A stretch of DNA of 64,000 bases from Hymenobacter psychrotolerans DSM 18569 (lineage in GTDB: Bacteria; Bacteroidota; Bacteroidia; Cytophagales; Hymenobacteraceae). Below the pieces are notes generated by a model, which saw only the letters and a program-made list of their open reading frames with translations, was not told the origin of the DNA and made no database searches. The translations under genes and the position numbers were made by a program. Position 1 is the stretch's first letter; every line of letters begins with the position of its first letter. The stretch covers positions 116,688 to 180,687 of the forward strand of contig NZ_FRAS01000007.1 of the NCBI RefSeq assembly GCF_900142395.1, read 5' to 3'. Of this stretch, positions 1 to 9,354 are shown in pieces.

Positions 1-762
1 GAAGCACTGTTTGCCCATTATCCTAGCCAGATAGCCTGCCTGCTGCTGGAAGTGGAGAAAGACGTGCCCCCGGCCCCCGGCTTTCTGCAGGGCCTGCGCC
101 GCCTCTGCGACCGGGAAGGCGCAGTTCTCATCTTCGACGAAATCATCACCGGGTTTCGCTGGCACAACCAAGGGGCGCAGGCCTGCTACGGGGTTCGCCC
201 AGACCTGAGCACCTGGGGCAAAGCCCTGGCCAACGGCTTCAGCCTGGCGGCCCTTTCCGGCCGGCGCGAACTGATGGAACGCGGCGGCCTGCACCACCCG
301 CACGACCGGGTGTTCCTGCTTTCCACCACGTACGGCGCCGAAACCCACGCCCTGGCTGCTGCCCGCGCCGTGCTGCACGAATACCAGACACAGCCCGTGG
401 TAGATGCGCTATGGCAGACGGGCCGGCAATTGGCGGAAGGCCTGCGCCAGGCGGCGCAGGAGCAGGGAGTGGCGGAGCAAGTACAGGCCGTCGGCCAGCC
501 CTGCTGCCTCGTCTACACCACCCGCGCCGCCGATGGACAGCATTCGGCGGCCTTCAGGACGCTGTTTCTGCAGGAAACGCTCCGGCGCGGCCTGCTGATG
601 CCTTCGCTCATCGTCAACTATTCCCACACGCCGGCCGTCATCAACGAAGTGCTGGAGCGGCTCTACGATGTGCTGGGAGTGTACCGGCGTGCCCTCGAAG
701 ACGGCGTGGAGCAGTATCTGCGCGGCGCTCCGGTAAAATCGGTATACCGCCCCCGAAACTAA
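1..762 (+). CDS. Class III PLP aminotransferase, 5' end outside window
   Basis: The frame is open from base 1, so only the C-terminal 253 residues are visible, about 60% of the usual ~430. They contain the class III fold-type I aminotransferase hallmarks: the cofactor aspartate in LIFDEIITGFRW and the Schiff-base lysine in TWGKALANGFS, followed by the small C-terminal domain. The closest family feel is glutamate-1-semialdehyde aminomutase-like enzymes. Members inside polysaccharide loci are thought to act on sugar or amino-acid precursors rather than in haem synthesis. Two glycosyltransferases follow on the same strand, which favours a role in surface glycan precursor synthesis, but the substrate cannot be read from the sequence. 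The GTG at 52 is internal and not the start. Confidence 0.85.
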   Translation, partial: EALFAHYPSQIACLLLEVEKDVPPAPGFLQGLRRLCDREGAVLIFDEIITGFRWHNQGAQACYGVRPDLSTWGKALANGFSLAALSGRRELMERGGLHHPHDRVFLLSTTYGAETHALAAARAVLHEYQTQPVVDALWQTGRQLAEGLRQAAQEQGVAEQVQAVGQPCCLVYTTRAADGQHSAAFRTLFLQETLRRGLLMPSLIVNYSHTPAVINEVLERLYDVLGVYRRALEDGVEQYLRGAPVKSVYRPRN

Positions 763-850
763 CGGCGCGGTCAGAGCAGTCTGGCTCACTTTTTCTGCGG
801 TGGTGCACTTGTTGGCCCTCCGCTTCTACGTACTAATACCTCCGGCTTCT

Positions 851-2110
851 ATGCTACGCATCCTGCTCATCCACAACTTCTACCAGCAGCCCGGCGGCGA
901 AGATGCCGTGTTTCGGGCCGAGTGTGCGTTGCTGCGGGCAAATGGCCATGCAGTCGAGACACTGGAATTTCATAATACCGATATAGAAACCGGCGCGCTG
1001 GGCAAGCTGCGGGCGGGGCTGCTGGGCTTCTACAACCCGGGTAGCGCCCGCCGCCTGCGAACGGCTGTTGCGGCGTTTCGGCCCGATGTCATTCATATCC
1101 ACAATCTGTTTCCGGTAGGTTCCCCAGCCCTTTTGTGGGCTGCCCACGCGGCCGGCGTACCCGTCGTGATGACCTTGCACAACTACCGGCTCATCTGTCC
1201 CGGCGCGTTGCTTTACACCGATGGCAAGCTGTATGAGGCCAGCGTGCACCGGCTGTTTCCGTGGGATGCCGTTCGGCGTAAACTCTACCGCAACTCGGCA
1301 GTGCAGACGGCAGCGGTGGCCGCCATTACGGGGCTGCACAAGCTGCTGGGCACCTGGCGCTGGGGCGTGCGCCGCTATATCACGCTCACGCAGTTTGCCC
1401 GGCAGCGCTACCTCGATTCGTCGCTGCGGCTACGGCCGGAGCAGGTAGTGTATAAGTCTAATTTCCTGGTTGAGCCAGCGCCGGTGGCTTCTGCTGCCCG
1501 GCGGGCGAATCATTTGCTGTTTGTGGGCCGGCTCTCCCCGGAAAAGGGGCTGCACACCCTGCTGGCCGCCGCCGCCGCGCATGCGCTACCTCTGGTAGTG
1601 GTAGGCGACGGCCCCCTGCTCGCCGAAGTAGAAGCATGCGCCGCCGCTACTCCTTCGGTGCAGTATGCCGGCCCCGCCGATGCCGCCGGCGTGGCAGCGG
1701 CTATGCGCCACTGCCGGGCGCTGGTGATGCCGTCGGAGTGCGTGGAAGGCATGCCCATGGTTGTGCTGGAGGCGTTTGCTGCGGGCACGCCGGTGCTGGC
1801 AGCCCGGCGGGGTGGCCCCGGCGAAATGGTCAAGCCGGGCAGTAATGGCCTGTTGTTTGAGCCCGGCGACGCGGAAGGCCTTGCCCAGGCCGCTCATTCC
1901 CTGCTAGCTGATGCCGAGCTGGCCCGCCGGCTGGGCGAAGGTGGGCGCGCCAGCTATGAGGCGCTGTATACGCCCGCCCGCAACTATGCCCGCCTGCTCA
2001 GTATCTACCAGGAAGCAGTAGCAGAAGCGGCCGGCTCCGGTGCCCTGGCCGACACGGCCCACCGGCCGCTACAGCCAAATGTGGCGGTAGAGGCCCGCGT
2101 GCTGAACTGA
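851..2110 (+). CDS. Glycosyltransferase family 4
   Basis: A 419-residue GT4 (GT-B fold) enzyme that would transfer a sugar from a nucleotide-sugar donor to a growing glycan at the cytoplasmic face of the membrane. The N-terminal domain begins MLRILLIHNFYQQPGGED, the glycine-rich acceptor loop usual for the family. The C-terminal domain has the donor-site region FVGRLSPEKG (about residue 221) and the E-x7-E type motif around SECVEGMPMVVLEAF. I chose the ATG at 851 because the conserved start lies there; an upstream GTG at 800 would add 17 unconserved residues. It follows the aminotransferase by 88 bp and is probably in the same unit. Confidence 0.88.
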   Translation: MLRILLIHNFYQQPGGEDAVFRAECALLRANGHAVETLEFHNTDIETGALGKLRAGLLGFYNPGSARRLRTAVAAFRPDVIHIHNLFPVGSPALLWAAHAAGVPVVMTLHNYRLICPGALLYTDGKLYEASVHRLFPWDAVRRKLYRNSAVQTAAVAAITGLHKLLGTWRWGVRRYITLTQFARQRYLDSSLRLRPEQVVYKSNFLVEPAPVASAARRANHLLFVGRLSPEKGLHTLLAAAAAHALPLVVVGDGPLLAEVEACAAATPSVQYAGPADAAGVAAAMRHCRALVMPSECVEGMPMVVLEAFAAGTPVLAARRGGPGEMVKPGSNGLLFEPGDAEGLAQAAHSLLADAELARRLGEGGRASYEALYTPARNYARLLSIYQEAVAEAAGSGALADTAHRPLQPNVAVEARVLN

Positions 2111-2340
2111 AACCACCGCAAGACCCATCAGCAGCAGTTCACAGACAAGCGTCAGCAGGTGAGCATGATTAAATGAATAGTATTTTCATTAAAATTTAAC
2201 AAGAAAAAATATGATTAAAATAGCATTAATGTCCGCAGGAAGAAGTAAGTTTAATCTCACTGCGGCTTCTCTCTGATTTCTGGTTTGCAGCGGCTTGTAA
2301 AATCTCAACAGATTCCCACTTTTCTTCAAGGCTTTGCCCC
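2111..2340. other. AT-rich intergenic region before second GT4
   Basis: These 230 bp are markedly AT-rich at 2165-2230 compared with the coding DNA on both sides. They contain an imperfect inverted repeat (AATGAA 2172-2177, TTCATT 2185-2190). I found no perfect Bacteroidota -7 box (TAnnTTTG); TAAGTTTA near 2246 differs at one base. A promoter for the gene at 2341 is likely here but is not located. Confidence 0.4.
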
Positions 2341-3546
2341 ATGGAAACTTTAGCTTATCCGCCAGCGCCGGTAGTTGCCCGCCCGGCCACTTCGCAGCCA
2401 CCCACCGACACGCTGCCCCGACCCGCCCGCCGGCGGCTACTCCACCTGCTGTGGGAGCTGCGCTACTCCGGCGCCGAGGTGATGGTGTATGACGCCAAAG
2501 AGTACTTTGAGTCGCAGGGGGTGTATGGGTCTATTGTGGCGCGGGGGCCTGAGTTCGGGCCCTATGCTCCCACGCTGGCTCGAGCAGGCTACCCTGTGGA
2601 GCACCTGCCGGCCCGCCGGAATCTGGGTTCGTTCATTGAGCTGTATCAGTATCTGCGCAAGCACCCCGCCGATATAGTGCATTTGCACCTGGAGGGCCTG
2701 TTTATCTGGCATTGCCTGGCAATCCGGCTAGCTTTCCCCAAGGCCCGCATTGTGCACACCCACCACGATGTATACTTCCAGTATCCGCCTTATCTGCGGC
2801 TCAAGCGCACGTTTCACCGCTGGCTGGCTACCAAATTGGGCGTGCGGCACGTGAGCATCGGCGAGTCGGTGCAGACTGTGGAGCGGGAGCATTTCCGCAA
2901 CGATACCACCATTGTCTACAACTGGATTGACGAAAACGAATTCCGGCCGCCAACCCCGGGGCAGATAGCCGCGGCCCGCCAGGAAATTGGTATTGCGCCG
3001 GATGCCTTTGTGGTGCTGACAGTGGGCACCTGCAACGACAAGAAGTGTCACAACGAAATATTTGAGGCGGTGGCCCGCGTGAAAGACCAAATCCCCAACC
3101 TGGTTTTTCTGCACCGCGGCACCGGCGACAACCTGCCCCAGGAGCGCGACTACGTGAAGCGGCTGGGCATCGAGCGGCACGTGCTGTTTCTCGACTACAT
3201 CGACTACCTGCCCAAAGTGTTCTGGGCCTCCGATGGCTTCATCTTCTCCTCGCACTGGGAAGGGCTGGGCAACGTAATTCTACAGGCCATTGCCTGCAAA
3301 GTGCCCGTCATTCTTTACCAGGGATGGGGCATGAACGATTTCCGGCCCGCTGACCCCGCCGATACCTACGGCTATTGGATCAACCCGGATACTGAGCGGT
3401 TTGATGAAGCCCTACTCGACCTGCACGCCCGCAAGCAGGATGGCCGAATCGAGGATTGGCGGGAAAAAGCCTATGCTTTCTACCGGAGGAAGTTCTCCGC
3501 CAAAAAGTCGCTGGCCAGGATGGTGGAGCAGTATCTGGGCGAGTAA
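2341..3546 (+). CDS. Glycosyltransferase (GT4/GT1 type)
   Basis: A 401-residue GT-B glycosyltransferase. The first ~30 residues are Pro/Thr-rich and unconserved. The catalytic part starts at LLHLLWELRYSGAEVMVYD, resembling the N-terminal Rossmann domain of family 4 enzymes. The middle HIVHTHHD-like segment and the C-terminal FSSHWEGLGNVILQAIACK match the usual acceptor and donor sites. Its own AT-rich upstream region suggests it can be transcribed separately from the gene before it. It ends 25 bp before a terminator shared with the convergent beta-helix gene. Its role in the polysaccharide locus is inferred from context; acceptor and donor are unknown. Confidence 0.85.
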   Translation: METLAYPPAPVVARPATSQPPTDTLPRPARRRLLHLLWELRYSGAEVMVYDAKEYFESQGVYGSIVARGPEFGPYAPTLARAGYPVEHLPARRNLGSFIELYQYLRKHPADIVHLHLEGLFIWHCLAIRLAFPKARIVHTHHDVYFQYPPYLRLKRTFHRWLATKLGVRHVSIGESVQTVEREHFRNDTTIVYNWIDENEFRPPTPGQIAAARQEIGIAPDAFVVLTVGTCNDKKCHNEIFEAVARVKDQIPNLVFLHRGTGDNLPQERDYVKRLGIERHVLFLDYIDYLPKVFWASDGFIFSSHWEGLGNVILQAIACKVPVILYQGWGMNDFRPADPADTYGYWINPDTERFDEALLDLHARKQDGRIEDWREKAYAFYRRKFSAKKSLARMVEQYLGE

Positions 3547-3570
3547 GACGGCCGGTCAGGCAACAAAAAA

Positions 3571-3590
3571 GCCCGGCCATAGGGCCGGGC
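3571..3590. terminator. Bidirectional intrinsic terminator
   Basis: A perfect 8-bp GC stem (GCCCGGCC/GGCCGGGC) with a 4-base loop, flanked by six A on the left and a T-rich stretch on the right, lies between two convergent genes. It can end transcripts from both sides. Confidence 0.85.
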
Positions 3591-3617
3591 TCTTGTTGAA
3601 AGGAAGCAAGTCAGGAA

Positions 3618-5912
3618 TTACTGGCCTGCACCCGTAGGAGCGGGCGTGGTAGCCGCGGTGCGGTTGCCCGCAGTCGAGTGGATTTCCAGGCCCGAAAGGT
3701 TAGCGTCGCTGCCCGAAGAGGTAACAGAGATAGTACCATTGGTAACCGTGGTCTGGAACGGACCTACCTTAGCCCAGGTGCCGGCCGAGCCGCTGTTGCG
3801 GTTCGTAACCACACGCTGCCCATTCAGCGACAGGCTGAACGTAACCGGGTGGTTGTCTTCCCACACGTACATGTACACGTCGTAGGTGCCGTTCGGTACC
3901 GCCGTCATCTGCACGTTCAGGCTGTTGCTCCACACCGAAGAGCGGATCATGTTGGCGCGGGTAGCGTCGGTGGCTGGCGTCAGGGTCACGTTGTTGTTCG
4001 AGAACTGGTTGCCGTTGATGATGCGGAAGTTGGCCGCATTGGCCGCACCTTCCCAGTTCTTGCCGTCCAGTGTCGTGTTGCCGCCACCCAGGTTAATGGC
4101 CCGGTAGAACGATGCGCTGGCTACAGGAGCCGTTACTGTCAGGCTCACAGCTGCCGAAGTCGTGCTGGCCGCACTGTTATCGGTAGCCTTGGCCGTCAGA
4201 GAGTAGGAGCCGGCTGCTACGTTGTTCCAGGTGAAGGTGTACGGAGCGCTGGTGTCTTCGCCGAGCTTGGTCGAGCCCTGGTAGAACTCTACTTTGCTCA
4301 CCGTACCATCCGCGTCCGAAGCCGTTGCCGTCAGCGTTACGCTGCCACCAGCCGTCAGAGTTGCGGCCGAAGCGGCCAGCTGGACGCGCGGTGCCACGTT
4401 GGCGGCCGGAGCCGTGCCAGCCGCCCGGATTTCCAGGCCCGAGAGGTTCAGGTCGCCGCCGGTAGCCGTGAGCTGCAGCTGGCCGTTAGATGCTACCGTA
4501 GCCGCAAACGGACCGATACGCTGCCAGCTGCCGGCCGCGCCGGTGTTGAAGGTAGATACACGCTGCCCCTGCAGGTTCAGGTTGACGGTGCCCGCAAAGT
4601 TGTCTTCCCACACATAAGCGTACACATTGTACTGGCCGGCCGGTACGTTGCTCACCGTCAGCTGCAGGTTGCTGTTGAAGATGGAGGAGCGGATCATGTT
4701 GGCGCGGGCTGCATCCGTTGCGGGGTTCAGCGTCACGTTCTGGTTAGCGAAGCGCTGGCCGTTGTGCGTAATGTTCGGCGCGTTGTCGCCTTCCCAGCTG
4801 TTGCCGTCAATCGTAGCCGCGCTGCCATTAAAGTTGATGGCGCGGTACAGAGCACCGCTGGCCAGCGGTGGAGTTACCGTCGGGTTGGTGGGCGTGGTAG
4901 GCGTAGTGGGGGTGGTAGGCGTGGTCGTGCCGCCGCCACTCACCCGGATGCCGGCACCAGCCGGAGCCGGATAGCTGGCCGTAATCGACTGGTCGCCCCA
5001 GCTGTTGCTGTTCTCCACCATGTTGGTGGTGTTCAGCGTCCAGAAGGGGTTCTGCTGGCCGGCGCTGTTCACCCAGTTCACCTTGTTGCCGGTTACGGTC
5101 GGGTTTTCCACGATGCGCGGACCGCCCCACAGGTAGATGCCCACGTTCGTGAAGCTCTGCTGACGACCAAACACCACGTTGTTGATGATTTTGTTGTTGG
5201 TGCCGCCGGTGTTGGCAATACCATACTGGCCCGGGTTGATAACCACGTTGTTCTCAATCGTGCAGTACGAACCGCCCGTGTCACCGACCAGGATGCCGCC
5301 GCCCGATGCGCTGGGGCCGCCACCATTGATGTAGTTGTTGCGGATGAGCAGCGGGCTGCTGGGCGTGCCGCTGGTCATGAACATGTTGATGCCGTCCTCG
5401 GGGTTGCTCTGGCCGGCCACGTTCACACCGTGGTTATACTCGATGATGTTGCCGGCGCCGGAGCAGTTGTTGAACTGCACAAACTGGCCACGGGCATCCG
5501 CCATGCTCATGTTCCTGAAGCTGTTGTGGCGAATAACCAGGCCACCCGTACCGTTCTGGGCGTAGATACCCCCGATCAGGTTCTCGAAGTAAGAGTCTTC
5601 GATGGTGATGTTGGAGCAGTTGTACAAGTCAATGCCCAGTTTCTGACCGTTGCGCATCGAAACGCGCCGGATAGTAATGTTGGAGCAGTTCGTGAGCTTA
5701 ATAGCTGGCTCCGAGGCAAAGTTGGTAATCACCAGGTTTTCAATCACCCGGTTGCTCTGGCCATCCAGCCGAATAGGAGCACTGGGCGAGAGGCCTGTCA
5801 GACCACCGTCTGACTGAGCGTGAGCACAAAATGTGGTGAAAAAGATCAGCACAACCAACGACACGTATGTCTGCACAGTAGCAGACAATCCAAACTTCTT
5901 TTTCTTCAGCAT
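3618..5912 (-). CDS. Secreted parallel beta-helix protein with two carbohydrate-binding-like modules
   Basis: A 764-residue exported protein. A signal peptide with a lysine cluster (MLKKKKFG) and hydrophobic core ends near FCAHAQS (about residue 34). Residues ~45-300 are a right-handed parallel beta-helix made of repeated N-x-I/V turns (for example NITIRRVSMRN and NITIEDSYFEN), as in pectate-lyase/NosD-like proteins. A Thr-Pro linker (~330-350) leads to two similar malectin/CBM-like modules (~355-495 and ~600-745), each beginning YRAINxxG and ending LSGLEI, with a bacterial Ig-like domain (~505-590) between them. There is no T9SS C-terminal domain. Placed at the edge of a polysaccharide locus, it may cleave, epimerise or bind the polymer. 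I moved the start from a GTG at 5918 to the ATG at 5912. Confidence 0.85.
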   Translation of the reverse strand: MLKKKKFGLSATVQTYVSLVVLIFFTTFCAHAQSDGGLTGLSPSAPIRLDGQSNRVIENLVITNFASEPAIKLTNCSNITIRRVSMRNGQKLGIDLYNCSNITIEDSYFENLIGGIYAQNGTGGLVIRHNSFRNMSMADARGQFVQFNNCSGAGNIIEYNHGVNVAGQSNPEDGINMFMTSGTPSSPLLIRNNYINGGGPSASGGGILVGDTGGSYCTIENNVVINPGQYGIANTGGTNNKIINNVVFGRQQSFTNVGIYLWGGPRIVENPTVTGNKVNWVNSAGQQNPFWTLNTTNMVENSNSWGDQSITASYPAPAGAGIRVSGGGTTTPTTPTTPTTPTNPTVTPPLASGALYRAINFNGSAATIDGNSWEGDNAPNITHNGQRFANQNVTLNPATDAARANMIRSSIFNSNLQLTVSNVPAGQYNVYAYVWEDNFAGTVNLNLQGQRVSTFNTGAAGSWQRIGPFAATVASNGQLQLTATGGDLNLSGLEIRAAGTAPAANVAPRVQLAASAATLTAGGSVTLTATASDADGTVSKVEFYQGSTKLGEDTSAPYTFTWNNVAAGSYSLTAKATDNSAASTTSAAVSLTVTAPVASASFYRAINLGGGNTTLDGKNWEGAANAANFRIINGNQFSNNNVTLTPATDATRANMIRSSVWSNSLNVQMTAVPNGTYDVYMYVWEDNHPVTFSLSLNGQRVVTNRNSGSAGTWAKVGPFQTTVTNGTISVTSSGSDANLSGLEIHSTAGNRTAATTPAPTGAGQ

Positions 5913-5959
5913 TTGCACTTTTTAAGTGGTGAAAGAGCGTAAAGGGGTTTTGACTAAGG

Positions 5960-5967
5960 CAAAGTTA
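5960..5967 (-). promoter_or_regulatory. Possible -7 box for the beta-helix gene
   Basis: Read on the minus strand this is TAACTTTG, a perfect match to the Bacteroidota -7 consensus TAnnTTTG, 47 bases before the start codon. No TTG/TTTG was found at the expected -33 spacing, so it is only a candidate. Confidence 0.35.
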
Positions 5968-6410
5968 AGCAGAAAAAACTCAAATGAATATTAGGTGAGT
6001 ATTCATTGAAGTGGCCTAACTGCATGCTATAGCCATACATATAGAAAGTGTATAAAAGTTCGGATGTTAGAAAAGTTATGTAATGAGAGTGGATTTGGCG
6101 TGTGTAGTGCATTTTAACAAATTGAACTTTTGCGCTCAGATAGTTGAAATATATTTTGCTGAATTTGGAGTAAAGTCAGGAAGCTCGTCGGAAGGGTGAA
6201 TTATAGGGGGTAATGTTTTGAAAAAGATGAGGTTGTATCCAATTCCTGTTGCCACTGAAAGGAGACGGTGCAGGAAGCCAAAATTTTGTAACTGTCTCAC
6301 TTATAGCTTCCGGCGAATTGTCGCGAATTACTCCGAAAAATGCCGCTGATTCTGCCCGTCGTTCTATCCGCAGCGCACGTTGCCGAACTGCTGACTTGCC
6401 GGGGCGGGTG
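5968..6410. other. AT-rich intergenic region, no gene seen
   Basis: About 440 bp, clearly AT-rich up to ~6250, between the stop of a glycosyltransferase gene and the upstream side of the beta-helix gene. Short frames here lack coding character. It probably carries promoter and regulatory sequence for the beta-helix gene; I recognise no RNA gene. Confidence 0.5.
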
Positions 6411-7250
6411 TTACTTCAGAAAGTAGCCCACCAGTCGCCGCGAATATCCGGTGAGCAGGCAGAGCGGCAAGTCGCGGGGCGGGCAGTTGCGCCGGGCAAA
6501 AGCCGTGAAGTCGCGCAGGTTGGCGCCCCCCCGAATGCTGAACAGGTGCTGGTAGTAGTTGCGCAGGCTGCGCTGGTCGCGGTTGCGCTGGTCGCCGCTT
6601 TCATCCGGGTAGGTGCCCAGGCAGGCGTCGAAGTTCAGGTACACCTCAAACCCGGCCAGCCGCGCCTGATGCGTAAAATCGTAGTCGGCGTAGTAGTGGG
6701 GCAGAATATCGGCGGCGAACAATCCGATACGCTCAAATACCGCCCTCGGAATGAGCAAACCCCGACCCGGCAGGCACTCGGTGGGCCACTGGCCCTGGCG
6801 CTGCGCGGGGGGCACATCATCGAGCAGGCGCCGGAAGCTGCCGGTGCGCCAGTTCAGCCAGCCGCCCGCGTATACCGGCTGCCGGGTGCGCGCGTCCAAC
6901 TCAAAAGCGCCGTATAGCGCCGGGGGCCGGCTGTTGGCGGCTTCCAGCATCCGGGCCACGAAGTCGGGGTAGGCCACCACGTCGTTGTTCATGGTCATCA
7001 GCCAGCTGGCGCCCTGGCTGAGGGCATGGCGCAGGCCCAGGTTCACGCCGGCCGTCCAGAACAGGGAGCCGGTGCCCGGCAGCACCGTTACTTCGGGGTA
7101 ATCGGTGGCCAGCGCTTCGGCCGTGCCATCGGTGGAGCCGTCATCCACGACGATTACCCGGAAGCTCTGTTCCGTTTGGGCCCGCAAGGAATCCAGGCAG
7201 GCCCGGGTGTAGGCAAGCCGGTTGAAAACAGGAATAACAATGCAGAGCAT
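6411..7250 (-). CDS. Glycosyltransferase family 2
   Basis: A 279-residue GT-A family 2 enzyme. It starts MLCIVIPVFNRLAYTRACLDSL, continues with the nucleotide-binding VVDDGSTDGTAEAL and has the metal-site region MTMNNDVVAYPDF. Later GRGLLIPRAVFERIGLF matches the acceptor-side region. It probably adds one sugar to the polysaccharide repeat unit. It is the most downstream gene of the leftward glycosyltransferase block, 95 bp after its neighbour. Confidence 0.88.
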   Translation of the reverse strand: MLCIVIPVFNRLAYTRACLDSLRAQTEQSFRVIVVDDGSTDGTAEALATDYPEVTVLPGTGSLFWTAGVNLGLRHALSQGASWLMTMNNDVVAYPDFVARMLEAANSRPPALYGAFELDARTRQPVYAGGWLNWRTGSFRRLLDDVPPAQRQGQWPTECLPGRGLLIPRAVFERIGLFAADILPHYYADYDFTHQARLAGFEVYLNFDACLGTYPDESGDQRNRDQRSLRNYYQHLFSIRGGANLRDFTAFARRNCPPRDLPLCLLTGYSRRLVGYFLK

Positions 7251-7345
7251 ACCAAGTAGCGAGAAGAAGTGGTGCCGCCGGCTGGTTGTGGCGTCGGCAG
7301 GGGAGGGCGTCGTGAGGAGATGCCAGCCTGCTAAAAGCGTGCGGG

Positions 7346-8344
7346 CTAAGCCGGAATGGTTTTTATCAGGCCCCGGTAGAGCTGGCCGCCCAGGTTGGCG
7401 GGCAGGGCATTGAGCAGCATGTAGGGCAATGAGGCGGGCGTAGTGCGGGGCTGCAGCCGGTGGCGCTGCAGCAGCGTATCGAGGCGGCGGCTCAGGCTGG
7501 GGTTGCGCAGCAGCTGCCCCGAAATAAAGCGCAGCTTAGGCACCTCTTTCGACAGCTCCTGGCGAAACGCGGAGGCCCCGGCCGGGTCGTAGTGATGGAG
7601 CGGCGCCAGGTAGTAGAGGGCATGGCAGTAGCTTTCCATGTACATCGCCCAGCGCGTTTTACGGGTTGAAATCTGATTGCCGGGGTGCAGGTGGTAGTTG
7701 CCCATCACGGCATCCACGAGCTGGAAGTCGCCGCGCATCATCATCCGGAGCCACAGGTCGAAGTCGCCGGTGTAGCGCAGCTGCTCCCGGAAGCTGCCGG
7801 CCGCCAGCACCGTCTGGCGGCGCATCAGCGAATGCGAGATAATGAAGGGGCACCCCAGCTGCAGCGTCTGCGTGAACAGGTGCTGGCCGTTGAGCCGGGC
7901 CGGATACGTGAAGTGCAGCCGCTGGATGCGCAGATCGTGCTGCTGCTGCACCTGTGCGGCATTGGTGCCCATAAAAATGCTGCGCCCGGTCACCAGCACC
8001 AGCCCGGGGTCGGAGAGGTAGGGCGCCAGGGCCTGCAAATAGTCCGGGGTTATTTCGTCGTCGTCGTGCAGAATCTGTACCCACTCGCCTTGGGCGCGCT
8101 GCAAGGCCAGGTTGCAGTTGTTGTACTGGCCCAGATTGCGGGCATTGCGGTGGTATGTCATGCCCGAGAGCTGTTCGCGCTCCACCCACCGTTGCGTATC
8201 GTCCTCGGTGGAGTTGTCGCTGATCAGAATTTCAAGGCTGAGCCCGGGAGGACGCAGCATGCGCTGCAGCTGGCCAACGACGCGCTGCAGATCGGGCAGG
8301 CGGTTGTAGGTAGGAACGATGATGGAAAGTTGAACTGCCGACAT
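7346..8344 (-). CDS. Glycosyltransferase family 2
   Basis: A 332-residue family 2 glycosyltransferase. The conserved part begins MSAVQLSIIVPTYNRLPDLQ, so I start it at the ATG at 8344. A frame open further upstream to 8710 is antisense-like filler overlapping the next gene. Family features are EILISDNSTEDDT (nucleotide-binding region) and QILHDDDEITPDYL (the D-x-D metal site). It resembles abequosyltransferase/rhamnosyltransferase-like GT2 proteins of O-antigen loci. It lies 47 bp after the upstream gene, in the same leftward unit. Confidence 0.86.
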   Translation of the reverse strand: MSAVQLSIIVPTYNRLPDLQRVVGQLQRMLRPPGLSLEILISDNSTEDDTQRWVEREQLSGMTYHRNARNLGQYNNCNLALQRAQGEWVQILHDDDEITPDYLQALAPYLSDPGLVLVTGRSIFMGTNAAQVQQQHDLRIQRLHFTYPARLNGQHLFTQTLQLGCPFIISHSLMRRQTVLAAGSFREQLRYTGDFDLWLRMMMRGDFQLVDAVMGNYHLHPGNQISTRKTRWAMYMESYCHALYYLAPLHHYDPAGASAFRQELSKEVPKLRFISGQLLRNPSLSRRLDTLLQRHRLQPRTTPASLPYMLLNALPANLGGQLYRGLIKTIPA

Positions 8345-8391
8345 ATGCAAGGCCTTTAAGTAGTGTAAAGCAGAGAGAAGGGCGTTGTGTC

Positions 8392-9351
8392 CTAAAGCGT
8401 TATGGAAAAAGCCGCTGCCAGCTGCCGAACCCGGGCCACGGCTTTGTCGCGGAGCGTGGCGCGCCACTGCCGGTAGTCCGACAGCGTGTCGCGCATCATG
8501 AAAGGGGGGTGGCGCAACGGCAGCGCAATGGCGCGGGCAGGCAGGTTGGCCCACGGATGCTTGGTGTTGTGCGTATGCGTGGCCTGGCCGCCAAACCCAA
8601 TGTTGCTGATCAGGTTCACGCCGGGTGTAATGCTCAGGCCCGACTGGCTGAGCAGCGTAAACGCCCACTGATAGTCCCAGGTGTCGAGCTGGCCGGTGTG
8701 CGTGGCCCACAGCGGCTGCAAGGCAAAGCGCTGTTCGAGCTGGTGGAAAAAGCGGTTCCAGAAGTACTTTTTGCGGTCCAGCTCGGGCAGTAGCGCAGTG
8801 GCGGCATCATACAGCTGCCAGGCCCGGCGCCAGGTAGCCCAGCCCCAGATACCCACGTACTGCGAGAAAAAGTAGGAGTAGTCCGGGTCGCGGTGCCAGC
8901 CCCGCAGCAGGTTGCTGCCGCTGATGTGCAGCACGCGCGTATCGAGGGCGTAGCGGGCCAGCAGCGCTTCGCAATACGGAAAAAAGGTAGAGTGGGGCAG
9001 GCAGTCGTCTTCGAGGATGATGCCCTGCTCTTCATGCTCGAAAAACCAGCTGATGGCTTCGCTCACGGCCCGGCGGCAGCCCAGGTTTTCGTCCCGGAAC
9101 AGCGTCTGCACGGTGCAGGGCCAGTCGATGGCGGCCAGCACCTGCGCCCGCACGAGTGCGCAGTCGGCCGCTTCGGTAGGGCGCTGGGCGCGGGGGCCAT
9201 CGGCCGCAATGTAGAGCCGCGGGGGCCGCGCGGCGCGGATGGCCGCCAGCACCTGCAGTGTCACATCGGCCCGGTTGAAGATGATAAACAGGACGGCTGC
9301 CCGCGGAGCAGGAACCTGGCTTGAGGCGGTGGCTGGGAAGGACGACGGCAT
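8392..9351 (-). CDS. Nucleotide-diphospho-sugar transferase-like GT-A protein
   Basis: A 319-residue protein with a GT-A start (AAVLFIIFNRADVTLQVL), LYIAADGPR and the putative metal-binding EQGIILEDDCLPH. This pattern is that of sugar-transferase-related proteins often annotated as nucleotide-diphospho-sugar transferases or HlpA-like. The first ~14 residues are a variable Ala/Ser/Pro stretch. Only 3 bp separate it from the stop of the polymerase-like gene, so the two are almost certainly co-transcribed and translationally linked. The donor sugar is unknown. Confidence 0.8.
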   Translation of the reverse strand: MPSSFPATASSQVPAPRAAVLFIIFNRADVTLQVLAAIRAARPPRLYIAADGPRAQRPTEAADCALVRAQVLAAIDWPCTVQTLFRDENLGCRRAVSEAISWFFEHEEQGIILEDDCLPHSTFFPYCEALLARYALDTRVLHISGSNLLRGWHRDPDYSYFFSQYVGIWGWATWRRAWQLYDAATALLPELDRKKYFWNRFFHQLEQRFALQPLWATHTGQLDTWDYQWAFTLLSQSGLSITPGVNLISNIGFGGQATHTHNTKHPWANLPARAIALPLRHPPFMMRDTLSDYRQWRATLRDKAVARVRQLAAAFSITL

Positions 9352-9354
9352 AAC

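Noticed and set aside
3678..5813. 711-codon open frame on the plus strand
   Set aside because: It is antisense to the beta-helix gene, has no family motifs, and its composition (Arg/Val/Ala) is that of a mirror frame in GC-rich DNA. The minus-strand protein has a signal peptide and recognisable repeats.
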